From the NCBI GenBank assembly GCA_965237995.1, contig CBDEGO010000003.1:124001-188000 (forward strand): a stretch of 64,000 nt of DNA. The letters run 5' to 3'. This stretch comes from JAAELZ01 sp965237995. GTDB taxonomy: Bacteria; Pseudomonadota; Gammaproteobacteria; Arenicellales; Poriferihabitantaceae. The notes below the pieces were generated by a model that was not told the origin of the DNA, ran no database searches, and worked only from the letters and a program-made list of their open reading frames with translations. Positions 1 through 8,797 of the stretch are shown here, piece after piece; the first letter of the stretch is position 1, and every line of letters starts with the position of its first letter. Both the position numbers and the translations under genes were made by a program.

Positions 1-1
1 C

Positions 2-394
2 GGTGCAATGACGGGTATATTCAAATCACAAATTGATTGGATTCCGCTATCAATGGGAGCAGTACGACCTACTCAAGGTAAGACTCTTGCGGTCATGCAG
101 GTAAACGGCGGCTCACAAAGTTATAACACCGTCAACCAATTGCGCATATTGGGTCGGTGGATGCGTATGATTACAATACCCAATCAATCATCCATTCCTA
201 AGACATTCACCGAATTTGACGATAACGACAGAATGAAACCATCTGCCTACTATGATCGCATCGTAGACGTGTTAGAAGAATTAGTTAAGTTCACCTATAT
301 GACCCGTAACCGCTCCAAACAATTAGTAGATCGCTACTCCGAGCGTATTGAAAGTGGCGAAGAACTGATTAAACGAGTGAATTCTACCTCTTAA
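2..394 (+). CDS. arsH: ArsH-type NADPH-dependent FMN reductase, 3' part
   Basis: C-terminal part of a flavodoxin-fold flavin reductase; the reading frame is open through the left edge, so the gene starts outside the window. The visible residues contain blocks typical of ArsH: a GAMTG..KSQIDWIPL segment, GAVRPTQGKTLAVMQV, GGSQSYN, LGRWMRM and a MKPS.YYDRIVD..EEL tail. ArsH proteins are tetrameric NADPH:FMN oxidoreductases linked to organoarsenical and oxidative-stress resistance; neighbouring ars genes would lie outside the window. No ars gene is visible downstream; the next gene is convergent arginase. The family assignment is firm; a role in arsenic resistance is inferred from the family. 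Confidence 0.88.
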   Translation, partial: GAMTGIFKSQIDWIPLSMGAVRPTQGKTLAVMQVNGGSQSYNTVNQLRILGRWMRMITIPNQSSIPKTFTEFDDNDRMKPSAYYDRIVDVLEELVKFTYMTRNRSKQLVDRYSERIESGEELIKRVNSTS

Positions 395-546
395 GGCACA
401 TTCAAGTTTTGAGCTGGCTAATCGATTTTTTACTAAGGAAGTCTAAACTGGAACAGTTTCGAGATTAAACATCAAAGTGATGTGACCGTATCGCAATAGT
501 GGAGGGCCATTATATGCGTGCAGTTGCATCGCACTCATGGCTTTGC

Positions 547-1467
547 TTATAAGATATTACGGCCCAAGGCGCTTTGTACAAAGGTGACTGCGCGCTCTGC
601 AGAGATATTGCGTTGATCTAAGAATGGATTTAATTCGACCACTTCCATCGAGGTCATTCGGCCATCGCTAGCGCATTGTTCTAGCAACAAATGAGCCTCT
701 CGATAAGTTACGCCGCCCGGCACTAATGTGCCAGAACCGGGAATAACCTCAGGGTCGCAGCCGTCGACATCGAAACTAACGTGAAAACCTGCCGTACCCT
801 TATTCACTATTTCCAAGGTTTTCTGCGCAACGACGCTCATACCCATTTCGTCAATATCGCGCATCGTAAAAGTGGTGATACCAGATTGATTCACAAACTC
901 GCGCTCATCATGATCAATATCTCGTATCCCTATCAACACCACGTTTTCTGGTCGAACCGCTGGATGCATGTCCATTATATTGGATAAATCTGCATCCCCA
1001 TATCCCAACACATGCGCTAATGGCATGCCATGAATATTACCGCTCGGCGAGATTTCAGGTCGGTTCATATCGCCATGCGCATCAAACCAGATCAAGCCTA
1101 ATTGTTGATTCAAATCATTATAGTGCTTCGCAATACCGGATATTGTGCCCATCGCAATTGAGTGGTCTCCGCCAATCACGATAGGCGTTTCATTATTGCT
1201 CACCGCAGCGCGAGCAACTTCACCTAACTGCTCACAGACAGCAAGAATTTCATTTTTAAAACGGGCTTGTTTATTAGTGGCCGTGCGCGTTTCCATAATG
1301 GGCACGGGGATATCCGTTTCAGGTAAAACCGTAAAACCAAGGTCACGAATAGCTTTGTTCAATCCTGCGACACGCATTGCAGACGGTCCGCCATCGGTAC
1401 CGCGGCGCGATGCGCCCAGATCTAATGGTACGTTGATGATATGAATCGGATTGCTTGTGTTTGTCAT
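547..1467 (-). CDS. rocF: Arginase (ureohydrolase family)
   Basis: Hydrolyses L-arginine to L-ornithine and urea, a binuclear Mn enzyme of the cytoplasm. All metal-binding signatures are visible: GGDHS (His near residue 102), DAHGD (129-133) and SFDVDGCDP..PG (from about 231). The frame could begin at 1515 but that would overlap the ornithine cyclodeaminase gene by 44 bp; the ATG at 1467 gives a 306-residue protein of usual arginase length, starts 4 bp after the upstream stop and has a purine-rich AGGAT upstream. It is thus translationally coupled to ornithine cyclodeaminase: the pair converts arginine to proline. Agmatinase-like ureohydrolases are the alternative, but pairing with ornithine cyclodeaminase favours arginase. 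Confidence 0.9.
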   Translation of the reverse strand: MTNTSNPIHIINVPLDLGASRRGTDGGPSAMRVAGLNKAIRDLGFTVLPETDIPVPIMETRTATNKQARFKNEILAVCEQLGEVARAAVSNNETPIVIGGDHSIAMGTISGIAKHYNDLNQQLGLIWFDAHGDMNRPEISPSGNIHGMPLAHVLGYGDADLSNIMDMHPAVRPENVVLIGIRDIDHDEREFVNQSGITTFTMRDIDEMGMSVVAQKTLEIVNKGTAGFHVSFDVDGCDPEVIPGSGTLVPGGVTYREAHLLLEQCASDGRMTSMEVVELNPFLDQRNISAERAVTFVQSALGRNIL

Positions 1468-1471
1468 GCGC

Positions 1472-2554
1472 CTATCCTGCTGCGTTAAGCTGTTTTGAGC
1501 GCTGTACCATGCCATATAAATCTCGTGGTTCGTCTGGGTCTGCGATCATATCTAAATACTCGCAAAGGCCCGTCATGCCCGGTTTCTTGAGTTGGTCGTA
1601 CACATACCGAAGTGCTGAAAAATCTTCTACAGCGAAACCAACGCTATCAAACAGCGTAATGTCATCGTTGCTGTTTCTGCCGTATTCGCCAGTCAAAATA
1701 TATTTCCACAACTCCTTGACTGGATAGTCTTGCGCTAATTGCTGAATTTCCCCTTCGATACGTGTTTGAGGCGGATACTCTACAAATATATCTGAGCGCA
1801 AGAGTATTTCTTTATCTAACTCTGTCTTACCTGGGCAATCCCCTCCTATTGCGTTAATGTGTACACCCGGTTTAACCATATCGTCGGTTAAGATCGTCGC
1901 GCATAATTTATCCGCCGTCACAGTGGTGATGATGTCTGCACCGTCTACCGCCTCATTGACCGATTCGCAGCGTATTATCTTAAGCCCGCTATCACCCAAG
2001 TTGAATATAAATTTGTCCGTTGCAACTGGATCAATATCGTACAGTCTCAATTCCTTTATGCCCAATATCGCTTTAAACGCGAGTGCTTGAAATTCAGCTT
2101 GAGCGCCATTGCCTATCAATGCCATGCACTTGGAGTCTTTGCGCGCGAGATACTTAGCCGCCATTGCTGAAGTAGCAGCGGTTCTAAATGCGGTTAAGAT
2201 CGTCATTTCTGAAAACAATAAAGGGTAGCCCGTACTTACCTCTGATAGCACGCCAAACGCAGTCACGGTTTGCAGGCCCTCTTTCATGTTTTTAGGGTGG
2301 CCATTCACATATTTAAAGCCATAAAGCTCGCCATCGCTGGTTGGCATTAATTCAATAACACCTTGGTTAGAGTGAGAAGCTACCCGTGGCGTTTTATCGA
2401 ATAACTCCCAACGTTTAAAGTCTTCTTCAAGGTAATCCATCATCCCCATTAACATCTTTTCGGTGCCTATTTCACACACTATCTTCATCATATGGTCGAC
2501 GCTGACGAAAGGTACGGTATTTAATGAAGGGGAAGAACTTAAATTGATAGCCAT
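1472..2554 (-). CDS. Ornithine cyclodeaminase
   Basis: Converts L-ornithine to L-proline with release of ammonia, using tightly bound NAD. The 360-residue length, the Rossmann motif GNGAQAEFQ (148-156), the substrate-loop region GFKYVNGHPKN (79-89) and the DCPGKTELD segment (239-247, containing the catalytic Asp) are characteristic of the ornithine cyclodeaminase/mu-crystallin family, here the longer ocd/arcB type. First gene of a two-gene operon with arginase, so arginine is probably catabolised to proline and urea. A divergent Lrp/AsnC regulator starts 147 bp away and is the likely controller. Related alanine dehydrogenases or ketimine reductases belong to the same fold, but the arginase partner makes ornithine the likely substrate. 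Confidence 0.9.
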   Translation of the reverse strand: MAINLSSSPSLNTVPFVSVDHMMKIVCEIGTEKMLMGMMDYLEEDFKRWELFDKTPRVASHSNQGVIELMPTSDGELYGFKYVNGHPKNMKEGLQTVTAFGVLSEVSTGYPLLFSEMTILTAFRTAATSAMAAKYLARKDSKCMALIGNGAQAEFQALAFKAILGIKELRLYDIDPVATDKFIFNLGDSGLKIIRCESVNEAVDGADIITTVTADKLCATILTDDMVKPGVHINAIGGDCPGKTELDKEILLRSDIFVEYPPQTRIEGEIQQLAQDYPVKELWKYILTGEYGRNSNDDITLFDSVGFAVEDFSALRYVYDQLKKPGMTGLCEYLDMIADPDEPRDLYGMVQRSKQLNAAG

Positions 2555-2633
2555 GGTTGGTTTGTGTCTAAAAGTAGTGATAGAAAAAGCGCTCTATTGC
2601 TATTTTAGTATTAAGATTGTTTAGTTAAAATAT

Positions 2634-2659
2634 CAATATATTGTAGTTTTTTTAAACTA
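2634..2659. promoter_or_regulatory. Candidate Lrp/AsnC operator region
   Basis: In the AT-rich divergent promoter region there are two short palindromes: CAATATATTG (2634-2643) and TAGTTT-N4-AAACTA (2644-2659). Lrp/AsnC proteins bind degenerate AT-rich dyads in divergent intergenic regions and usually regulate their own gene. Assignment as the operator is inference from position. Confidence 0.3.
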
Positions 2660-2701
2660 TTTGATCATATTCACAGCTATTTATATTAAAAATAATATTT
2701 C

Positions 2702-3157
2702 ATGATGAATTTAGAACAGGCAGGCCCAGCAAAACACAGCTATGATAATTTAGATAAACAGATCATTGCCTTTCTGCGCAATGACGGACGTGCCCCACTA
2801 AAACTCATTGCCAATAAGCTAAACGTTTCTAGGGGGACGATACAGAATCGCTTAGATAAACTGCTCTCTTCCGGTACCTTATTAGGCTTTACCGTCCGTG
2901 TCAGAGAAGATTATGGCTTAGATACCTTGCGAGCGGTAATGATGATCGAAGTGGAAGGAAAATCAACTTCGTTAATCATCAAAAAACTACATGGTATTCC
3001 TGAATTAGTCACCTTACACAGCACCAATGGCGCATGGGATTTAATCGCCGAAATACTAACGTCCAGCCTAGCTGACTTTGACCGAGTGCTGCGGGATGTG
3101 CGAGAGATTGATGGCGTACTAAATAGTGAAACCAGCATCTTGCTGAGTTCGGTTTAA
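2702..3157 (+). CDS. Lrp/AsnC family transcriptional regulator
   Basis: 151-residue regulator with an N-terminal AsnC-type winged helix (LDKQIIAFLRNDGR, then LIANKLNVSRGTIQNRLDKL, residues about 18-60) and a C-terminal RAM/ligand-binding domain (from about 75; ends in a GVLNSETSILL strand). Such proteins sense amino acids and form dimers to octamers on DNA. It is divergent from the ornithine cyclodeaminase-arginase operon, so it most likely controls that operon in response to arginine or ornithine, as inferred from context. Two adjacent ATG codons (2702 and 2705) could start it; neither has a clear Shine-Dalgarno sequence. A stem-loop follows the gene. Confidence 0.88.
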   Translation: MMNLEQAGPAKHSYDNLDKQIIAFLRNDGRAPLKLIANKLNVSRGTIQNRLDKLLSSGTLLGFTVRVREDYGLDTLRAVMMIEVEGKSTSLIIKKLHGIPELVTLHSTNGAWDLIAEILTSSLADFDRVLRDVREIDGVLNSETSILLSSV

Positions 3158-3228
3158 ATTGGTTGTGCCGGGTATTTAACCGTAATTCTCTCTTTAAATG
3201 CTTGGCTGATTCGTAATATACAGGTACG

Positions 3229-3254
3229 CCTCAGTGTAAGCACACTGAGGTTTT
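3229..3254 (+). terminator. Rho-independent terminator after the Lrp/AsnC gene
   Basis: Perfect 9-bp stem CCTCAGTGT / ACACTGAGG with an AAGC loop, followed by TTTT, 72 bp after the regulator stop. The convergent GcvT-fusion gene ends just beyond at 3263, but in that direction the stem is not followed by a T-run. Confidence 0.75.
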
Positions 3255-3262
3255 GCTTAGGC

Positions 3263-5827
3263 TTAGCTTTTAGGCAAGCTGTTTTCAGGGTCATAAAGCG
3301 GCGCATAACCTACGCCCTTTACTTCAATGGGGAAAGGCTCATCAAAATACTCCATGGTTAATTGTTGCCCAACCACCGCATATTCCTTTGGAAGATAACC
3401 CAGTGCGATATTTGCGCCGACGGTTGGGCCGTAGGTGATACTCGTAATGAACGAACGCCTGCCCTTTTCGTCAATCAGCACTTCGTTAGTTTCTGGATTT
3501 AAAATTGGCCATTGCCCCATGGGATAACGCGCAACGCCGTTTCGGTCAACGTTATCTGTCATCACCATGGTACACAGGTAGGCGCACTGCGTTTCTAAGG
3601 CTTTTTGCGCTACGAATTGCGCTTTACCACAGAAGTCGGCTTTCTTAACGGTAGGCCGCGCTAGACCTGCTTCAAATAGATTGTAATCGGTTAGTAGGTC
3701 AGCATTTTGAAGGCGTAAGCTCTTTTCTAAACGTCGGCTGTTGGCATAAGTCTCAATACCGACGGGAATTGCGCCTTGTTCGTATACTAAATCCCACAAG
3801 CTTAAACCATAGCTAAATGGAACGTGCAATTCCCAACCTTGTTCGCCCACGTAAGAGATTCTAAATGCCATCACAGGAATGCCGCCTAAGGTGATGTTTT
3901 TGGTGGAAGCGAATTTAAAGTTATCTTCGTCTAAATCTTCTGGGTTATCTGCAATAGCTTGCAATGTTTTACGCGCGTCAGGCCCCCATACACCTAAACA
4001 GGCCATGTGGTCACTGCGGTCTTCAATATAAACTGACCAACCATTGTCTTGTGCGGTACGCTTTAGCCACACTAAATCACGGTGTCCAGCATCAGCGCCG
4101 TCTATCATGCGGTAGTGGTCGGCTCCCATACGGATCACCGTTAAGTCAGCACGCACGCCACCCTCAGGTGTTAAGAAATGAGTATAAACCCCTTTGCCGA
4201 TGGCGGTTTTACCGCCTACTTTAGAAACGCAGACCCACTCCATCAGCTTTTCAGCATCCGCGCCCATGATATCTACCACCGCAAAATGCGATAGATTAAA
4301 CATGCCCACACTTTCAGACATGGCTAAGTGCTCAGCGTTAGAGACTCGCCAGAAATGACGGTTATCCCATTCGTTTTCTCGAACAGGCACTTTGTCAGCA
4401 TACTTTTCAAGTAGATGCTCATTTGAGGCGTAACCGTGCGCACGCTCCCAACCCGCTAATTCCATAAAGTAACCACCAAGCTCATTTTCACGCGCCCAAA
4501 ACGGGCTGCGGCGCAAACCACGGCCTTTAGAATAAGGTTCGCGTGTGTGCACAGCTGGGTTGTAAATCTTAAAAGCAGATTCGTAACAACGGTTTTGAAT
4601 ATAACTCGGCGTTTTTTGGACGGGGTAATAACGCGCAACGTCCATTGCATTGATGTCGATCTCCGTCTCGCCATCGGTCATCATATCAGCCAGTACTTTT
4701 CCAACTCCGGGGCCGTCCTTTACCCACACCGCTTCTGCGTACCATAGGCCACGGGTCTCAGGAGACTCACCTACAGATGGCCCGCCGTCAGCCGTTACCT
4801 GCAACAAGCCATTGAACGAGCGTTTATCATCCCAACCTAACTCACCCAAAATAGGCGTTAATTCAATCGCGCGCTCTAATGCATCTACAACGTGTTCCAT
4901 TTCTAAATCACGTTGAGACGGCGACCAATGCGACTCACCCTTTTCAAGCAAATCTTTTGGATGGCACAGGCGTGGGTCTTTTTCTTCGTAATAGCCCCAT
5001 TCGATCATGCCGCCTTCAGCCGTGGTTGGGTCACCTGTATCGCGCAAATAAGCCGAGTTACCTTGGTCACGCAACAGCGGGTAACCAATGTCTTTACCCG
5101 TACCTTCAAATTCGTTAAAAGGGCCAAAGAAACATAAGGGGTGGTCAACAGGCATAATAGGTAAATCTTCACCCGCCATTTGTGCGATTAGTCGGCCCCA
5201 CAAGCCCGCACTAACGACCACATGCTTCGTTGCAATATAACCTCGGCTGGTTTCTACGCCTTTAATGTAACCGTCTTCAATATCCAGCCCGGTGGCTGAG
5301 GTATTGGCAAATGAAGCAAGGTGGCCTGATGCCACAGCCATATCTACCAATTCACCCGCTACCGTTTGAGAGCGCGGTTTCACTAAACCGGCATCAGGGT
5401 CCCACAAAGCACCTTGAATCATGTCTTCTTCAAGCAACGGGAATTTTTCTTTCGCTTCACTAGCGGAAATCATACGCGCTCGATTGCCGAACGCTTTACT
5501 CGATCCAACACGTCGCTTAAGTTCTTCCAATCGGCCGTCGTCGTCGTGACGCGCGACTTCTAGGCCACCGACTCGGTCATATCGGCCCATTTTGTCGAAG
5601 AAATCAACACTGTATTTGGTTGTGTAACAAGTTAATTGGTCGTTCGCGGTGTTGTACACGAAATCAGAAGCGTGTGAGGTAGACCCGATGTCAGTAGGAA
5701 TAGAAGACTTATCAATACCGACGATATTGCTCCACCCTTTCTCGATAAGATGGTGTGCGACCGATGAGCCGACAATGCCACCTAAACCAATAATGACAAC
5801 ATCTGCGCTTTCTGGGAACTTAGCCAT
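3263..5827 (-). CDS. FAD-dependent oxidoreductase-GcvT fusion (dimethylglycine/sarcosine dehydrogenase type)
   Basis: 854-residue two-part enzyme. Residues about 8-370 are a DAO-fold FAD domain with the dinucleotide motif GLGGIVGSS (14-22) and a GSTSHAS segment (48-54) whose His52 aligns with the histidine that covalently carries FAD in dimethylglycine and sarcosine dehydrogenases. The second half (about 430-850) is an aminomethyltransferase (GcvT) pair that passes the oxidised N-methyl group to tetrahydrofolate; typical blocks are MFNLSHFAVVDI, SYVGEQGWELHVP and GIETYANSRRLEKSLR. Family members demethylate dimethylglycine, sarcosine or similar N-methyl amines. The carnitine/betaine-like operon 3 kb away (8798-13389) suggests it demethylates products of that pathway. 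Precise substrate unresolved. Confidence 0.85.
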   Translation of the reverse strand: MAKFPESADVVIIGLGGIVGSSVAHHLIEKGWSNIVGIDKSSIPTDIGSTSHASDFVYNTANDQLTCYTTKYSVDFFDKMGRYDRVGGLEVARHDDDGRLEELKRRVGSSKAFGNRARMISASEAKEKFPLLEEDMIQGALWDPDAGLVKPRSQTVAGELVDMAVASGHLASFANTSATGLDIEDGYIKGVETSRGYIATKHVVVSAGLWGRLIAQMAGEDLPIMPVDHPLCFFGPFNEFEGTGKDIGYPLLRDQGNSAYLRDTGDPTTAEGGMIEWGYYEEKDPRLCHPKDLLEKGESHWSPSQRDLEMEHVVDALERAIELTPILGELGWDDKRSFNGLLQVTADGGPSVGESPETRGLWYAEAVWVKDGPGVGKVLADMMTDGETEIDINAMDVARYYPVQKTPSYIQNRCYESAFKIYNPAVHTREPYSKGRGLRRSPFWARENELGGYFMELAGWERAHGYASNEHLLEKYADKVPVRENEWDNRHFWRVSNAEHLAMSESVGMFNLSHFAVVDIMGADAEKLMEWVCVSKVGGKTAIGKGVYTHFLTPEGGVRADLTVIRMGADHYRMIDGADAGHRDLVWLKRTAQDNGWSVYIEDRSDHMACLGVWGPDARKTLQAIADNPEDLDEDNFKFASTKNITLGGIPVMAFRISYVGEQGWELHVPFSYGLSLWDLVYEQGAIPVGIETYANSRRLEKSLRLQNADLLTDYNLFEAGLARPTVKKADFCGKAQFVAQKALETQCAYLCTMVMTDNVDRNGVARYPMGQWPILNPETNEVLIDEKGRRSFITSITYGPTVGANIALGYLPKEYAVVGQQLTMEYFDEPFPIEVKGVGYAPLYDPENSLPKS

Positions 5828-6373
5828 TGTTTTTACCTTAATTTATTTACCACGTATTTTAACTAATTCGCATGAATCTAAGTCAGCACTTGAGGCAGCG
5901 ACTACACATTCAGCTTCAAGCCGATCTTATGGGGTTTCACATTTTTTTCTTGGTCTTGGAGAGGCGCTTTCAATTCTCACAACGTCATAGCGCTATTTAT
6001 CACTGTTAATCGCTACATCAGAATACAAACAGAATTTCATAGACTGAGTCCTTCTCACCTAAGGCGTGTACTAAGATCAAGTTGTTTGTTGAGCTTTTAG
6101 GGGTAGATAGGAAATTAGTAAATTATCCTACGCTAAGCTAACAATTCACTGATTGCGTATACCTATTGCCATTCGTTTGGTCTTTACAATACATCTGTGC
6201 AACGTGGAAAGATAGATATTACCTCACACATAATTTCATTGTTTAAACGTTCTTTTTGACAACGGCCCTTGTATGCTCATAGTGATCGTTCGTAGCCTTA
6301 AAACTCTTCCCTCTAAATTGTTTGTTGCTGTGACTAATATTTCTGCGATTTGCCACGCCAAACAAGATTGAGA
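5828..6373. other. Intergenic region without a supported gene
   Basis: About 550 bp between the GcvT fusion and the LuxR-type gene. I see no coding frame with family signatures. It should hold the promoter of the minus-strand GcvT-fusion gene. It contains one copy of a 29-nt repeat (6109-6137) that recurs at 46353-46381. Confidence 0.6.
6109..6137 (+). repeat. 29-nt dispersed repeat, copy 1
   Basis: The segment beginning AGGAAATTAGTAAATTAT and ending CTACGCTAAG matches 46353-46381 at 27 of 29 positions by eye. Both copies are intergenic and on the same strand; flanks are unrelated. Function unknown. Confidence 0.6.
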
Positions 6374-6922
6374 CTACGGGAAATTGGAGTTGTCAAATAC
6401 AGGCGGTTCCAACATATCCTCGAAAAACCAAGCTGCCAATTCGTTTCGACTAGCGACCCCTGCCTTCCGATAGACACTTGATGCTTGTTGTCGCACGGTT
6501 TTTTCGCGCGTTTCCCTAAGTTCGGCAATTTCCCTGAAGGTAAATCCCTTCAGTAGTCCAAGGACAACATTTTGCTCACTTGTTGTTAAGTGCCAGGCAT
6601 TAAACTGTTTTTGCATGACATCGCGAAATTCGCTACCAATTCGTCTCGAATTACTGTCGATCTGGGCAAGTTGCCCGCGGGCTTTGTCCAATTGCCCACG
6701 TAGTTGTCCCAGTGCTCTTTTTTGAATCAGATGTTCAATAATAAAAAGCCCTAATACGATTCCACTGAGAGCAAACCACGATAAATCATCACCCATCGTT
6801 CCGAGCGTTTCACCTGCCCCGAACTCAGTGAGAATTTCATATGTGCTTGTGCCGAACACAAACAGTACAAAAATGAAAAATACCGCGCGATGGTATGGAA
6901 TTTGCTCTATCTTGTCGAACAT
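6374..6922 (-). CDS. Membrane-anchored LuxR-type helix-turn-helix regulator
   Basis: 182 residues: two hydrophobic segments (about 13-30 and 48-64), a charged heptad-like region (70-95) suited to a coiled coil, then a GerE/LuxR DNA-binding domain (about 112-172; LTTSEQNVVLGLLKGFTFRE followed by ETREKTVRQQASSVYRKAGV). No receiver or autoinducer domain is present, so the signal would be sensed through the membrane part or a partner. It is divergent from a multicopper oxidase gene and probably controls it; a direct repeat with internal dyad lies between them. LuxR-type HTH assignment is firm; target and signal are inferred. Confidence 0.8.
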   Translation of the reverse strand: MFDKIEQIPYHRAVFFIFVLFVFGTSTYEILTEFGAGETLGTMGDDLSWFALSGIVLGLFIIEHLIQKRALGQLRGQLDKARGQLAQIDSNSRRIGSEFRDVMQKQFNAWHLTTSEQNVVLGLLKGFTFREIAELRETREKTVRQQASSVYRKAGVASRNELAAWFFEDMLEPPVFDNSNFP

Positions 6923-6964
6923 CGTAGTGGTTAAAATCCTGTTAATAATTAAATATTTAGTAGT

Positions 6965-7016
6965 TATCCGACATTTGCCGGATGCGTAAATTCAGTATAT
7001 CCGGCATTCGCCCGAT
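6965..7016. promoter_or_regulatory. Candidate operator between LuxR-type gene and multicopper oxidase
   Basis: Two imperfect 19-nt direct repeats, 6965-6983 and 6998-7016, start 33 bp apart (about three helical turns). Each begins TATCCG and the first is itself a dyad, ATCCG-N8-CGGAT. A further ATCCGGAAT lies near 7052. The arrangement fits a dimeric HTH regulator; the assignment is inference. Confidence 0.4.
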
Positions 7017-7117
7017 TGAATCTCTAACCGAATTTTGTCAATCTTATTGGAATCCGGAATCATCAAACAATGGTTCCATTTAGGCCATGACGCTCCGTGT
7101 TTTGTTGGTCATTCTAC

Positions 7118-8632
7118 ATGAGGATTTATCCATTGTTTACGCTTTCTCGACGCCGGTTTCTTGTTAGTTGCTCTGCTCTTCTAACCTCGAGTTTTATTCA
7201 ATCTTCCTGGTCAAAACCCAAACGGGTTGAATTGCCTGTTCCGAAACTCATTGACGGCACCAATGGAAAACCCGTCAACATGGAAATTCGGCGAGGTACA
7301 TGGTCATTTATACCAGGCATTAAGACGTCAACCATGGGATTTAGTCAGGATTATCTCGGGCCAACCATTCGAACACGACAAGGGAGTAACTTGACGTTGC
7401 ATTACCATAATACTCTCGACGAAAGTGTCGCAGTGCATGGCCACGGGTTGCATGTCCCTGGGGATGTAGATGGCGGTCCACAGCTGGCGATGACGCCAGG
7501 GGAGAAGTGGCAACCGACGTTGTCGATTGTACAGCCTGCTGTCACCTGCTGGTACCATTCTCATACTCACGGACAAACTGGTAGTCAGGTCTATCATGGG
7601 CTTGCTGGTATGATTATTATCGATGACGAGCACTCAAGCAGGTTGCGCCTTCCAAATACGTATGGTTTAAACGATCTTCCCATCATTATTCAAGATAAAA
7701 CCTTTGATGAAGACGGCGCTCTGGTTTATTCCCTAGAAGATGCAGATGAAGATGGATGGTTGGGAGATACCGTTGTGATCAACGGGGCTATCTCACCCAC
7801 TGCGAGTGTGCCCGCCGGGAAGGTCCGTCTTAGGCTATTGAATGGGGCGAATGCGCGCTTCTATATTATTCAGTTTGGCGATAACCGTATTTTTCAGAAA
7901 ATTGCCACTGATGGCGGTTTGCTGGAATCACCTGTGCCACTCACAACTATGGAAATGGCACCAGGAGAACGATGCGAGATAATAGTTGATATGGTCGACG
8001 GCAACCCAGCGGAGCTTTTAACATTGTTTGAAGATGAATTTGAAGATGAAGATGGGGATGATGCAGGCGGTATCTTTAATCGTCTTTTAAGCTTGGTGAA
8101 TTTTTCCAGTCCAATATTACCGCAACCATCGCTTACTCTTGTTGTAGACGACACGCTACCTTCGCACACGACACCGATACCAGAAAAGCTCAATACGATT
8201 ATTCGACCAAAGGAAAGCGAGATTGTCAAAACTCGAGAGTTTACGCTCGAGATGGATGGCGGTGGTAGCCATGGCGATCATAGCGGCCATGAAGGAATGA
8301 ACATGAGGATTAATGGCGTTGCAATGAACATGAGTGTGATAAACGAACGTGCGAAAATAGGCGAATGGGAGCGGTGGCGTGTTATTTCCGACCAAGGGGC
8401 GCATCCATTTCACGTTCACGGCTGCTCTTTTCTTGTCGAACAAATGGAAGGGGCGGCAACGCCCCCTGACCAGCAGGGTTGGAAGGATGTAATCGTGGTA
8501 GACGATGACGACTGGTCTGAATTCATCGTGCGCTTTGATCATCCAGCTACTGATGAACATCCTTATATGTATCACTGCCATATTCTTGAACACGAAGATA
8601 TGGGTATGATGGGCCAGTTCACCGTAAGTTAG
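7118..8632 (+). CDS. Tat-exported multicopper oxidase
   Basis: Copper oxidase of the CueO/FtsP/laccase superfamily, 504 residues from the ATG at 7118 (the frame is open to a GTG at 7097 but the ATG places a short n-region before the twin-arginine motif SRRRFLVS). All four copper-ligand clusters are visible: HGHGLH (about 107-112), WYHSHTHG (145-152), HPFHVHGC (near 428) and HCHILEHEDMGMM at the C-terminus, so both the type 1 and trinuclear sites look intact. Acidic and His/Met-rich insertions (EDEFEDEDGDD; GGSHGDHSGHEGMNM near 390) could bind extra metal. Likely periplasmic oxidase of Cu(I) or phenolic substrates. Probably regulated by the divergent LuxR-type protein. Confidence 0.88.
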   Translation: MRIYPLFTLSRRRFLVSCSALLTSSFIQSSWSKPKRVELPVPKLIDGTNGKPVNMEIRRGTWSFIPGIKTSTMGFSQDYLGPTIRTRQGSNLTLHYHNTLDESVAVHGHGLHVPGDVDGGPQLAMTPGEKWQPTLSIVQPAVTCWYHSHTHGQTGSQVYHGLAGMIIIDDEHSSRLRLPNTYGLNDLPIIIQDKTFDEDGALVYSLEDADEDGWLGDTVVINGAISPTASVPAGKVRLRLLNGANARFYIIQFGDNRIFQKIATDGGLLESPVPLTTMEMAPGERCEIIVDMVDGNPAELLTLFEDEFEDEDGDDAGGIFNRLLSLVNFSSPILPQPSLTLVVDDTLPSHTTPIPEKLNTIIRPKESEIVKTREFTLEMDGGGSHGDHSGHEGMNMRINGVAMNMSVINERAKIGEWERWRVISDQGAHPFHVHGCSFLVEQMEGAATPPDQQGWKDVIVVDDDDWSEFIVRFDHPATDEHPYMYHCHILEHEDMGMMGQFTVS

Positions 8633-8797
8633 GTAGTTATGCGTTAATCGGTTTGTTCAAAAGAATGATCAATTACCTCATGTTGAATCACAGTTCTGGG
8701 TTGATGGAATTGAATATTTTGCTCCGTCTCCCACCATTCAACCCCTCGGAATATCTGAAGCACGTCAGATGTCCGCCTCGTGTGGCATCACCCAAAC

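Noticed and set aside
1145..1444. 99-codon plus-strand ORF
   Set aside because: Entirely antisense to arginase and without any recognisable domain.
8156..8593. 145-codon minus-strand ORF
   Set aside because: Antisense to the multicopper oxidase copper-binding C-terminus; shadow ORF.
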